DNA of 64,000 nt from Panacagrimonas perspica (lineage in GTDB: Bacteria; Pseudomonadota; Gammaproteobacteria; Nevskiales; Nevskiaceae), in the NCBI RefSeq assembly GCF_004364935.1, contig NZ_SOBT01000008.1, positions 685,534 to 749,533 of the forward strand, written 5' to 3'. A program made the position numbers and the translations under genes. Below are positions 43,179 through 51,450 of this stretch, piece after piece (positions within the stretch are counted from its first letter, which is position 1; every line of letters begins with the position of its first letter). The notes below the pieces were generated by a model, which did not search any database, had not been told where the DNA came from, and saw only the letters and a list, made by a program, of their open reading frames with translations.

Positions 43179-45704
43179 ATGGCTGGCGTACTTGACGGAC
43201 TCAAGGTCCTCGATCTCACCTCCGGCATCGCCGGCCCGATGGCCACGATGCTGCTCGGCGACAACGGCGCCGACGTCATCAAGATCGAACCGCCGGGTGG
43301 TGATCCCGCCCGAAAAACCGAAGGCCCGCATCGGCTCGGCTACACGGTCTGGCAGCGCGGCAAGCGCAGCGCGTTCCTGGATCTGACCCACGTCGAGGAC
43401 AAGAAGGCTTTCCTCGCGCTCGCGAGCACGGCCGACATCCTCGTCGAGTCCTCCGTGCCTGGAGAAACCGCGAAGCTCGGCATCGACTACGCGACGTTGA
43501 GCGCCGCGAATCCGCGCCTCGTCTACTGCTCGATCACCGGCTACGGTCGCGACACCGCGCATAGCCAGCGACCCGCGGTCGATGCGTTGGTGCAGGCGCG
43601 TACCGGCCTGATGTTCGAGCAGCGCGGTTGGGCCGAGGGCGCGCTCAATCACATGAACGGGCTGCCGGATCCGTTTCCGGATCTCGAGATTCCGCAGGAC
43701 CAGGTCCAGGGCGCGCCGCGTCCCGGTCCGCTGTTCGTCGCCTCGCAGTGGCCGAGCCTGGGCGCGTTCTTCACGGCGAGCCTCGGCATCGCCGCCGCGC
43801 TGCGGGCGCGCGAGCAGACCGGTCGCGGCCAGTGGGTCGAGACCTCGCTGATGCAGGGCGCCTTCGCCGGCGCCGCGGGTGTGTGGCAGCGCGCGGAGAA
43901 AGTGGACGCCGCCGGCTTCGACACCTGGATCCTGAATTCGAAGTCGTCCAAGGGCCACTTCCAGGCCAAGGACGGCAAGTGGCTGCACAACTGGGTGCCC
44001 AATCCGCGCTTCATCCTGCAGGCCGCGGAAGGCGACACGTTGAACGCGTCGCCGGACCTGACGGTGCAGAACGATCCGGATCGCTTCGGCACCGGCCCCG
44101 AGGAAATTCTCGTGATGTCGCACTACCAGCCGATCCTCGCCGAGGCCGTCGCCAAGTTCCCGGTGAAGGACTGGATCGAGGCCGCGGCCGTCGCCGAGAT
44201 GACGATGCAGCCGGTGCGCAGCATCGAAGAGTCGCTCGCTGATCCGGCCTTCCTCGAAGACGGCTGCGTGCGCGAAGTGAACGATGCCGAACTGGGCACG
44301 ATCCGCACGGTGGGCAACGCGTTCAACATGAGCCTGACGCAGGGCAAGCCCGGCGCCGCGCCAGTGAAGCCGGGTGCGAACACCGCCGAGGTGAAAGCGG
44401 AGGCCGCGAAGATCATCGCCGAAGCGAAGGCCGCCAAACCCGCCCGCGACAAGAAGATCAAGGCGCCGCTCGACGGCATCGTCGTGCTGGATCTGGGCCT
44501 GGCGATCGCCGGTCCGTTCGGCACGCAGCTGCTGAGCGATCTGGGCGCGACGGTGATCAAGATCAACGGCCTGTTCGACCTGTTCTGGCATCGCGTGCAC
44601 ATCGCGTACATGGCCAACCGCGGCAAGAAGTCGATCACGCTGAACCTGAAAGATCCGCGTGCGATGAAGATCCTGCTGGATCTCGTCGCCAAGGCCGACG
44701 TCGTGCAGCACAACATGCGCTACGACGCGGGAGAGCGACTGAAGATCGACTACGAGTCGCTGAAGAAGCTCAATCCGAAACTGATCTACGCGCACTCGCG
44801 CGGCTTCGAGCGCGGCGTGCGTGCGGGCCTGCCCGGCAACGACCAGACCGGCGCCTGCCTGTCCGGCATCCAGTTCGAGGATGGCGGCATGGGACGAGGC
44901 GAGGGCGGCCACCCGATGTGGAGCTTCACCAGCTTCGGCGATACCGGCAACGGCTTCCTGTCCGCGACGGCGATCTGCAACGCGATCTATCACCGCGACC
45001 GCACCGGCGAAGGCCAGTTCGTCGATACCTCGATCATCAACGCCGCGCTGCTCAACACCAGCTATGCCGTGGCCAAGCCCGATGGCAGCGGCTTCGCGCG
45101 TCCGCGCATCGACGGCATGCAGCTCGGCTTCTCCGCGGGGCATCGGCTGTACGAAACCGCCGACGGATGGATCTGCGTGGCGCTGAGCACCGATGCGCAC
45201 TGGAGCGCGCTGATCGGTGTACTCGGTTTGTCGGCCGATCTGCGCAAGCAGGACGACGCAGCGCAGGCACGGCTCATTGGCGACGCCATCCATCCGCTGA
45301 GCGTCAGCGCGGCATTCGAGAAGCTCGATGCGGCCAAGGTACCGGTCGAGATCGTCGATCCGGAATTCTCGCGTCGCCTGCACGATGACGCCGAGTTCTC
45401 GCAGCGTCGCTGGACCGTGTCCTATCCGCACCCGGTCGTCGGCAAGCTCGACCAGATCGGCCTGCTGTTCGATCTCTCCGATACCCCCGGCGTGATCCAG
45501 GGACGCCCGCTGCTGGTCGGTGAGCACACCAAGGAGATCCTGGGCGGCCTGGGTTACGACGAGGAACAGATCAAGACGATGGAAGAGCAGATGGCGATCG
45601 GTTTCGCCGGCATGCCGCGCATGCCGCCGCGACCTGCGGCGGCGCAGGCCGGGGCGCCCAAGCCCGGCATGGCGAGCCTGCTGGAAAAGGAAGCGAAGAA
45701 GTAG
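43179..45704 (+). CDS. Fused tandem class III (CaiB/BaiF) CoA transferase
   Basis: This 841-residue protein carries two complete class III CoA-transferase halves in one chain. The first (about 1-400) starts LDGLKVLDLTSGIAGPMATM and has its catalytic aspartate at 135 (RPAVDALVQARTG). An Ala/Lys-rich linker follows (about 395-435). The second half (about 436-841) starts LDGIVVLDLGLAIAGPFGTQ and has its aspartate at 555 (GNDQTGAC). The family moves CoA between acyl-CoA and a free acid through a glutamyl/aspartyl anhydride. Both catalytic aspartates are kept, so both sites may work. The ATG at 43179 has AGGAG at 43167-43171. It is followed by a GTAG palindrome and converges on alkB. Confidence 0.92.
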   Translation: MAGVLDGLKVLDLTSGIAGPMATMLLGDNGADVIKIEPPGGDPARKTEGPHRLGYTVWQRGKRSAFLDLTHVEDKKAFLALASTADILVESSVPGETAKLGIDYATLSAANPRLVYCSITGYGRDTAHSQRPAVDALVQARTGLMFEQRGWAEGALNHMNGLPDPFPDLEIPQDQVQGAPRPGPLFVASQWPSLGAFFTASLGIAAALRAREQTGRGQWVETSLMQGAFAGAAGVWQRAEKVDAAGFDTWILNSKSSKGHFQAKDGKWLHNWVPNPRFILQAAEGDTLNASPDLTVQNDPDRFGTGPEEILVMSHYQPILAEAVAKFPVKDWIEAAAVAEMTMQPVRSIEESLADPAFLEDGCVREVNDAELGTIRTVGNAFNMSLTQGKPGAAPVKPGANTAEVKAEAAKIIAEAKAAKPARDKKIKAPLDGIVVLDLGLAIAGPFGTQLLSDLGATVIKINGLFDLFWHRVHIAYMANRGKKSITLNLKDPRAMKILLDLVAKADVVQHNMRYDAGERLKIDYESLKKLNPKLIYAHSRGFERGVRAGLPGNDQTGACLSGIQFEDGGMGRGEGGHPMWSFTSFGDTGNGFLSATAICNAIYHRDRTGEGQFVDTSIINAALLNTSYAVAKPDGSGFARPRIDGMQLGFSAGHRLYETADGWICVALSTDAHWSALIGVLGLSADLRKQDDAAQARLIGDAIHPLSVSAAFEKLDAAKVPVEIVDPEFSRRLHDDAEFSQRRWTVSYPHPVVGKLDQIGLLFDLSDTPGVIQGRPLLVGEHTKEILGGLGYDEEQIKTMEEQMAIGFAGMPRMPPRPAAAQAGAPKPGMASLLEKEAKK

Positions 45705-45718
45705 TTGGTGGGGCCAGC

Positions 45719-45782
45719 GTAGCCCGGACGAAGTCCGGGGTTACGTTCTGCAAAGCGAGACCCCGGACTTCGTCCGGGCTAC
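45719..45782. repeat. GTAG palindromic element (GGAC-GAA-GTCC type)
   Basis: This complete element lies between the convergent CoA-transferase and alkB genes, where it could act as a bidirectional transcript end. Confidence 0.92.
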
Positions 45783-45792
45783 TTCGAGTGCC

Positions 45793-46968
45793 TCAGCTTG
45801 CGACAGCGTCGGCCGGCGGCGGATAGCGCTTCAGCAGCGCCTCGCGCTTCGACGGGTGCAGGTTGGCGAGCCGCAGATCCCCGCGATAGTGGGCGACGAC
45901 GCGCTTGTCCATCAGCCAGAACCACAGGAACGGGAAGTAGGCGATCGGGATCAGCGTGGCGTAGCCGGACGGCAGCTGCGGGCTCTCGTCGAAATGGCGC
46001 AGCGACTGGTAGCGGCGCGTCGGGTTGGCGTGGTGATCCGAGTGACGCTGGAGCTGGTACAGCAGCAGGTTGGTGACGGTGTTGTTGCTGTTCCAGGAAT
46101 GCGTGGGCTGCACGCGCTCGTAGCGTCCGTCCGCCGTCTTCTGCCGCAGCAGGCCGTAGTGCTCGAGGTAGTTCACGACTTCCAGCAGCGCCAGTCCGAA
46201 CAGGGCCTGCGCAATCAGGAACGGCAGCACCGCCCAGCCGAGCCAGACCGTCAGCGCGCCGAACAGCAGCACCGTCATGCTCCAGGCCTGCAGGTTGTGA
46301 TTGCTCCAGTGCCAGACGGACTTGCCGTCGCGTTCCAGGCGCTGCGCTTCCAGTTCCCAGGCCGAACGCAGGCTGCCCATCACGGTGCGCGGCAGGAAGG
46401 CCCAGAAGGTCTCGCCCATGCGGGAGCTGGCAGCGTCTTCCGGCGTGGCGGCGCGCACGTGGTGGCCGCGGTTGTGCTCGACGAAGAAATGTCCGTACGC
46501 GACCGGCGCGAGCGTCAGCTTCGCCAGCCAGCGCTCGAGCGCTTCCTTCTTGTGCCCCAGCTCGTGCGCGGTGTTGATGCCGACGCCGTTGATGATGCCG
46601 ATGGTCGTCACGAGACCCGCGATTTCCCACCAGGCCAGCGTACCGCTGACCGCGACCCAAGCGCCCAGCACCGTCGCGGCCCACTGCAGCGGGATGTACG
46701 CGTAGACGATCCAGCGGTAGTACGGGCGCGACTCGAGCTGCGCGACGATAGCCTCCGGCGGGTTGCTGGTGTCGTCGCCGATCAGTGCGTCGAACACCGG
46801 GATGACGCCGTAGAACACGACCGGGCCGAGCCACCACAGCCAGCCGAAGCCGGTGAGCTGGGTCAGTCCGAAGAAGATGAAGGGCAGGCTGGGCGCGAGC
46901 AGCCCCAGCATCCACAGCGGCTTCTTGCTGTCGGTCCAGTTTGGTGTATCGAGGGTCGCGGTCGTCAT
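45793..46968 (-). CDS. alkB: Alkane 1-monooxygenase
   Basis: AlkB is a membrane-embedded di-iron enzyme that hydroxylates the terminal carbon of medium-chain alkanes. The 391-residue protein has the family's histidine boxes, HELGHK (135-140), EHNRGHH (164-170) and LQRHSDHHA (306-314), and the extra NYLEHYGL signature (266-273) that separates AlkB from fatty acid desaturases. Six hydrophobic segments are visible. The start at 46968 has GGAGAG upstream. It diverges from an AraC-type regulator gene, a common layout for alkane-induced systems. Electrons must come through rubredoxin and a reductase; no rubredoxin is encoded nearby. Confidence 0.96.
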   Translation of the reverse strand: MTTATLDTPNWTDSKKPLWMLGLLAPSLPFIFFGLTQLTGFGWLWWLGPVVFYGVIPVFDALIGDDTSNPPEAIVAQLESRPYYRWIVYAYIPLQWAATVLGAWVAVSGTLAWWEIAGLVTTIGIINGVGINTAHELGHKKEALERWLAKLTLAPVAYGHFFVEHNRGHHVRAATPEDAASSRMGETFWAFLPRTVMGSLRSAWELEAQRLERDGKSVWHWSNHNLQAWSMTVLLFGALTVWLGWAVLPFLIAQALFGLALLEVVNYLEHYGLLRQKTADGRYERVQPTHSWNSNNTVTNLLLYQLQRHSDHHANPTRRYQSLRHFDESPQLPSGYATLIPIAYFPFLWFWLMDKRVVAHYRGDLRLANLHPSKREALLKRYPPPADAVAS

Positions 46969-47040
46969 GTGTGCTCTCCAGTTCGCCGTGCGCAAGGCAG
47001 GTTCGATGGACAGATAGTGGACGCGCGGAGCCGACGCCCC

Positions 47041-47067
47041 TTGTCATTTTCCGTCGATGTGTTGTCC
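47041..47067. promoter_or_regulatory. Direct TTGTC repeats between alkB and its AraC-type regulator
   Basis: TTGTCATTTTCC (from 47041) and TTGTCCTAT (from 47062) form a direct repeat of TTGTC with 21-base spacing, which is two helical turns. AraC-family proteins typically bind such tandem half-sites. It lies 73-99 bases upstream of alkB and just before the regulator's start, so it could serve both. This is pattern-based only. Confidence 0.35.
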
Positions 47068-47076
47068 TATTCCGCC

Positions 47077-48117
47077 ATGTCGACCGCGTCCCCCTATCTG
47101 CCGGCCCGCTACTACGCCCTGCTGCTGACGCGGCTGGTGCAGTGGGGCGTCGACGTTCCGGCCTTGCTGCGGGACGCCCAGATCGACCCGGCCACGCTGG
47201 CCTCGCCGGATGGCCGCTTCCGGCCCGAGCAGGTCGACCGGCTCGTGGTGCTGGCCACCGAGCGCTCGGGGCGCACCGACCTGGGTTTCGAATTGGGACG
47301 CCTGCTCAAGCTCAGTTCTCACGACATCCTGGGCTACGGCATGTTGAGCAGCCCCACGGTGGACCAGGCCCTCAAGCTGGTCTCGCGCTATTTCAGCCTG
47401 ATCACGCCGACCTACACGCTGCGTTACCGCTGCGACGACAAGATCGCCGAGGCGCTGGTGCTGCCGCAGCTGGCGCTCAGCGCACGGGTGCGCGAGGTGC
47501 ATCTCGAGGCGATCGCCGTGGCGTTCTACGAGCACGTGCGCAGCCTGCTGTCGGGGGATCTGCCGGCCTGCAACATCTACCTGTCGTTCGAGGCGCCCGC
47601 GCACGTCGCGCGCTACCGCGAACTCGGCGCCGCGGTGGTGCATTTCGGCCAGCAGAATCTTCCGGGCGCGCGCATCGTGCTCGAGCGCGACGTCGTCATG
47701 CGGCCGCTGGCGATGGCGGACGACAACGCGCTGCGCCTGGCCCGCAGTCGCTGCGATGCCCTGCTGAGCCAGATCACGCAGGGCGCGCGCTTGTCGGACT
47801 GGGTGCAGATGATGTTGCGCGAGGCTGCCGACGGCCAGCCCAAGCTCGAAGAACTGGCGCAGATCCTCAATCTGTCCGCGCGCACGCTCGAACGCCGCCT
47901 GGCCGATGAACAGAGCAGCTTCCGCGATCTGGGCCGGCGCGCGCGCTACGAGCGCGCCTGCGAGCTGTTGCGTGGCGGCCGACTGAGCATCACGCAGATC
48001 GCCTATCAGCTCGGGTACACCGACGTGGCGAATTTCACGCGTGCGTTCCGCCGGGAGGCGGGGATGTCGCCGAGCGCGTTCGTCACGGGCGCGGAGCTCT
48101 CTTCGTCGATCCCGTAG
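47077..48117 (+). CDS. AraC-family regulator (OruR type) next to alkB
   Basis: This 346-residue regulator has an N-terminal arabinose-binding-type domain (about 15-210, VPALLRDAQIDPATLASPDG) and a C-terminal AraC DNA-binding domain (about 240-335, with LNLSARTLERRLADE and LGYTDVANFTRAFRREAG). It diverges from alkB across a 108-base region and is the likely controller of that gene. No strong binding site precedes the ATG at 47077. The stop codon TAG is supplied by the head of a GTAG palindromic element. It has the same domain layout as the regulator beside the EthA-like gene, but the two sequences differ. Confidence 0.9.
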   Translation: MSTASPYLPARYYALLLTRLVQWGVDVPALLRDAQIDPATLASPDGRFRPEQVDRLVVLATERSGRTDLGFELGRLLKLSSHDILGYGMLSSPTVDQALKLVSRYFSLITPTYTLRYRCDDKIAEALVLPQLALSARVREVHLEAIAVAFYEHVRSLLSGDLPACNIYLSFEAPAHVARYRELGAAVVHFGQQNLPGARIVLERDVVMRPLAMADDNALRLARSRCDALLSQITQGARLSDWVQMMLREAADGQPKLEELAQILNLSARTLERRLADEQSSFRDLGRRARYERACELLRGGRLSITQIAYQLGYTDVANFTRAFRREAGMSPSAFVTGAELSSSIP

Positions 48118-48180
48118 CCCGGACGCAGTCCGGGATCCCCCTCGAATACGGAGCGCGACCCCGGACTGCGTCCGGGCTAC
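48114..48180. repeat. GTAG palindromic element (GGAC-GCA-GTCC type) overlapping a stop codon
   Basis: This complete element has a GCA loop in the left arm and TGC in the right arm, where other copies have GAA and TTC. Its GTAG head (48114-48117) includes the TAG stop of the preceding regulator gene. Confidence 0.92.
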
Positions 48181-48286
48181 GTTGCTCGATCGGAGGGCCG
48201 CGCCGCCTCGTTCAAGTGATTCCCGCGCGCGGCCGGCCTGTCTATCGTGGACGATCCAAAAAACCAGAACCTAGGGAGGAACGCCA

Positions 48287-50110
48287 ATGCGCCCCACCGA
48301 TCTCTTGCGACGCTGCCTGCTGGCCTTCGGCCTGCTGATGACCTGCGCCGTTCATGGCGCCGAGTTCTCGGGTCGCGTGGTGAGCGTCGGTGACGGCCGG
48401 GGGATCGCCCAGGCGATGGTCACGCTGTCCTTCCCCGACGGCTACCGCGGGCCCGCGGCGATCACGGTGTTCAGCGGCGCCGACGGCAGCTACCGCATCT
48501 CGAGCGACAGCCTGCCCGACGCGGGCAAGCTCAGGCTGCGTGCGAGCAAGCCCGGCTTTCACCAGGTCGAGCCCGCGGACGGCGTGCCTCAGATGAAGTC
48601 GCGCAAGGCGGGCGAGGCGCCGACGGCGGCGATCTACCTGCAGTCCAGCGACAACATCGCCGCCGAGGTTCCGGCGTCGGCCTGGTTCGCCGGCATGCCG
48701 GCGGGCGACGAGCGCAACCTCACGATCACGAGCTGCTCGAGCTGCCACCAGATGGCCAGCCCGCGTGCGCGCGAATACGCGGCCAAGATCGAAGCGGTCA
48801 GCAATGGTCCGGGCGGCGACAAGAAGGCGGTGGAGGAGTGGCGCAAGATCGTTCGCCACGAGGCCTGGCGCACCGTCGTCAAGTACATGCGCTCGAAGCA
48901 CTACTCGGTCTTTCCGCTGGAAAGCCCGGTGAATCTCGACGCCATCGACTGGGCGACGGCGCAGAACGCCGACTACAACTTCTTCAACGGCCCCCAGGGT
49001 GAAGTGATCGCGAAGTACCTGGCGGATCATTTCCCGAAGCAGACCGTGTATCTGTCGCGTGACGATTACAGCTACGGCGCGCCGCTGGGCGTCACCGACA
49101 AGACCGTGATCCGCGAGTTCTCGTTTCCGAAGGATGCGCTGGTGCGCGAAATGGTCCCGGCTCCGGGATCGCCGTATTACTGGGGTGCGGATGTGCGGCG
49201 CAACTTCGTCGTGCGCCTGGATCCGTCCAACGGCGAGACCAAGTGGTTCGCACCGGACTTCAAGGGATCCACCGGGCCGCACACGATCGCGCCCGACGAC
49301 GACGGCAACCTGTGGGTGTCGATGATCGACAACGACCAGTTCGGGCGCTTCGATCCCAAGACCGAGAAGTGGAAGCTGTGGACGCTGCGCCCCACCAACC
49401 TGCCGGACACCGCGGCCATGGCCGGCGGCGCCATCGTCCACGACTTCTCGATCGATTCGAAAGGGCACATGGCGCGGGACAAGTACGGCAACCTCTGGGT
49501 GACACTGGTGGGATCCAACCAGATGGGATCCCTCAATCCGGACACCGGCGAGGTCGCGTTCTACGACACCAACAAGGTCGAAGGCCTGAGCGCCATCAAT
49601 CACCTGATCTATGGGACGGTGCTGCCGGCCGACGGCAAGTGCGCCTGGTACTCGCAGCTCAATGGCAACGTCGGCTGCATCAACACCAAGACCCACAAGA
49701 TCGACCATGTCGTTCCGTTCCCCGCGGGCGTGGGGCCGCGGCGCATGACCCGCGACAACCAGGGCAACCTGTGGGTCGCGCTGTTCGGCAGCGGACAGGT
49801 TGCGAGGATCGACATGGCGACCGCCAAGGTGACGGCGACCTTCGATCTTCCAGACCGCGCCTCCGCCCCGTACGCGGTGAGCTGGGACGAGCGTCGCAAG
49901 ACGATCTGGGTGGCCAATGCGAACAGCGACGTGGTCTATCGCCTGGATCCGAAGACCGGTGCGAGCCAGGTCTTCCCGCTGCCGCGCCCGCTGGCCTATC
50001 TGCGGCAGATCGCGGTCGACGGCAAGACCGGCAAGCTGATCGCGTCGTACGGCAACTACCCCGAAGGCTCAGGCCCTTCGATGGGCGTCGTGATCGATCC
50101 GGGCGATTGA
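48287..50110 (+). CDS. Secreted Vgb-like beta-propeller with N-terminal regulatory-type domain and haem motif
   Basis: This 607-residue exported protein has three parts. A signal peptide (probable cut near residue 24) is followed by a carboxypeptidase-regulatory-like beta domain (about 25-120, GRVVSVGDGRGIAQAMVTL). Next comes a segment with one c-type haem motif, CSSCH (150-154). A long beta-propeller then fills about 230-607, with repeated blades such as DDDGNLWVSMIDN, KYGNLWVTLVGSN and NQGNLWVALFGSG, as in virginiamycin B lyase (Vgb). The haem suggests electron transfer rather than lyase activity. It is followed after 39 bases by a small cytochrome c gene, and the two probably work together in the periplasm. 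The substrate is unknown. Confidence 0.87.
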   Translation: MRPTDLLRRCLLAFGLLMTCAVHGAEFSGRVVSVGDGRGIAQAMVTLSFPDGYRGPAAITVFSGADGSYRISSDSLPDAGKLRLRASKPGFHQVEPADGVPQMKSRKAGEAPTAAIYLQSSDNIAAEVPASAWFAGMPAGDERNLTITSCSSCHQMASPRAREYAAKIEAVSNGPGGDKKAVEEWRKIVRHEAWRTVVKYMRSKHYSVFPLESPVNLDAIDWATAQNADYNFFNGPQGEVIAKYLADHFPKQTVYLSRDDYSYGAPLGVTDKTVIREFSFPKDALVREMVPAPGSPYYWGADVRRNFVVRLDPSNGETKWFAPDFKGSTGPHTIAPDDDGNLWVSMIDNDQFGRFDPKTEKWKLWTLRPTNLPDTAAMAGGAIVHDFSIDSKGHMARDKYGNLWVTLVGSNQMGSLNPDTGEVAFYDTNKVEGLSAINHLIYGTVLPADGKCAWYSQLNGNVGCINTKTHKIDHVVPFPAGVGPRRMTRDNQGNLWVALFGSGQVARIDMATAKVTATFDLPDRASAPYAVSWDERRKTIWVANANSDVVYRLDPKTGASQVFPLPRPLAYLRQIAVDGKTGKLIASYGNYPEGSGPSMGVVIDPGD

Positions 50111-50149
50111 CCGTCCGCTCGAACAGAAGACCCAGAACAGGAATTCGAT

Positions 50150-50539
50150 ATGACGACGCTCATCACCCGATCCCCATTTCACGGCTTGGCCGCAGCCACG
50201 CTGCTGGCCGCCTTTTCGTTCTCCTTCGCCGCGCATGCGGAGGCTGAACTCGATGCGGCGCAGGCCAAGAAGCTGTTCAACGCGCGGGGCTGCAACGCCT
50301 GCCACGGTGCGGAAGAGCAGCGCATCGGCCCGTCCTACCAGGTGATCGCCATGCGGTACTCCGGCGAGTACGCGACCGACGCCGTGGGCCTGGTCGAAAA
50401 GCTCGCGACCAAGATCCGCTATGGCGGTACGGGCGCGTGGGGCATGGTTCCAATGATCAGCAATCCGACGATCTCGCAGGTGGAAGCCGAGTCGATCAGC
50501 CGCTGGATCCTGAGCCTCAAGCCGCCGGCTCCGCAGTAG
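50150..50539 (+). CDS. Small class I cytochrome c (c551-like)
   Basis: This 129-residue periplasmic protein has a signal peptide (probable cut after AHA at 30), one haem-binding motif CNACH (48-52), and a likely axial methionine in GMVPMISNP. The closing helix (EAESISRWILSL) is typical of c551/c552 electron carriers. It follows the haem-bearing propeller protein and is probably its electron acceptor. The TAG stop codon is part of the head of a GTAG palindrome. Confidence 0.92.
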   Translation: MTTLITRSPFHGLAAATLLAAFSFSFAAHAEAELDAAQAKKLFNARGCNACHGAEEQRIGPSYQVIAMRYSGEYATDAVGLVEKLATKIRYGGTGAWGMVPMISNPTISQVEAESISRWILSLKPPAPQ

Positions 50540-50602
50540 CCCGGGCGAAGCCCGGGACGGCGCTGGATATTCAAAGAGAACCCCGGGTTTCACGCGGGCT
50601 GC
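50536..50602. repeat. Mosaic GTAG palindromic element overlapping a stop codon
   Basis: The left arm is CCCGGGC-GAA-GCCCGGG. The right arm is of the GGGT type with one mismatch (CCCGGGT-TTC-ACGCGGG), and the end reads GCTGC instead of GCTAC. The arms are not exact inverses of each other. The GTAG head (50536-50539) contains the stop codon of the cytochrome gene. Confidence 0.85.
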
Positions 50603-50605
50603 TTT

Positions 50606-51403
50606 CTATTTCTTGATCGCGCGCGTCATCAGGAACGACTGGTGTACGCGGTTGCCGCGGTAGTACTGCGAAACGATGGCCTCGACCTTCGCGCGAAACT
50701 CCGCGAGCTTGGCCGGTTGGTCGGCCAGGACCTGCGCGAGCTTCACGAACGGCGCCGCGGTGAGTTCCATGTTGGTGCGGTAGTGCCGCACGCTCAGCGC
50801 CGGGATCGTCATCTCTTCGCGGCCGAACTCGATTCCGGTGACGGCATCGCCGAGCCGCTCGCGCACGGTCTCCACGTTGCCCCAGGCGGTCGACGGCGGC
50901 ACGCCGGCCGGAGGCGGCAGGTAGGAACCGACGAGATCGAATAGCCGGCCGATCGCGAGCTCCGGCGGCCAGGTCGAGAAGGCGATGCGTCCGCCCGGCC
51001 TGAGCACGCGCAGCATCTCGCGCGTCACGACCTCGGGCCGCGGCGCGAACATGTGACCGAACTGGCTGAGCACGACGTCGAAGCAGGCGTCGGGATAGGG
51101 CAGGGCTTCGGCGTCGCCCTCGACGAAGTCGATGTCGGCTTCGATGAGCGCCGCGTTGCGCCGGGCGTCCACCAGCAGTGCGGGCGACAGGTCCAGGCCT
51201 CGCACCCGCGCTCCCGTTCTCGCCGCCGTGATCGCCACCACCCCCGTGCCGCAGGCGACGTCGAGCACCTCCTGTCCGGATTTCACGTCCGCGAAATCCA
51301 CGAGCATGGCCGCGGCCGGTGTCGTGAAAGCCGCCAGCGGCGAGAACAGGCCCCAGCCCTCTCGCTGCGCGGCCTTGAGCGGGGCGAATGGATCGGTGCT
51401 CAT
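50606..51403 (-). CDS. Class I SAM-dependent methyltransferase (UbiE-like)
   Basis: This 265-residue methyltransferase has the SAM motif VLDVACGTGVVA, the acidic LDLSP, and the post-II segment DVVLSQFGHMF followed by EMLRVLRPGGRIAFSTW. It belongs to the broad UbiE/Coq5-like group, for which substrates cannot be predicted from sequence. The start at 51403 has GGAGG upstream. It lies 47 bases downstream of the desaturase gene on the same strand, so the two are probably co-transcribed; a lipid or terpenoid substrate is a reasonable guess. It converges on the cytochrome gene across a GTAG element. Confidence 0.85.
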   Translation of the reverse strand: MSTDPFAPLKAAQREGWGLFSPLAAFTTPAAAMLVDFADVKSGQEVLDVACGTGVVAITAARTGARVRGLDLSPALLVDARRNAALIEADIDFVEGDAEALPYPDACFDVVLSQFGHMFAPRPEVVTREMLRVLRPGGRIAFSTWPPELAIGRLFDLVGSYLPPPAGVPPSTAWGNVETVRERLGDAVTGIEFGREEMTIPALSVRHYRTNMELTAAPFVKLAQVLADQPAKLAEFRAKVEAIVSQYYRGNRVHQSFLMTRAIKK

Positions 51404-51450
51404 GTGCAGGCTCCTCCGCGCGGCTGGAAACCGGTGCGCGTGGGTACAGC

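Noticed and set aside
45520-47076. Rightward open frame that would fuse the CoA-transferase end to the alkB-linked AraC regulator
   Set aside because: It runs antisense to alkB and uses a different frame at the CoA-transferase end. The regulator's own start at 47077 fits its family.
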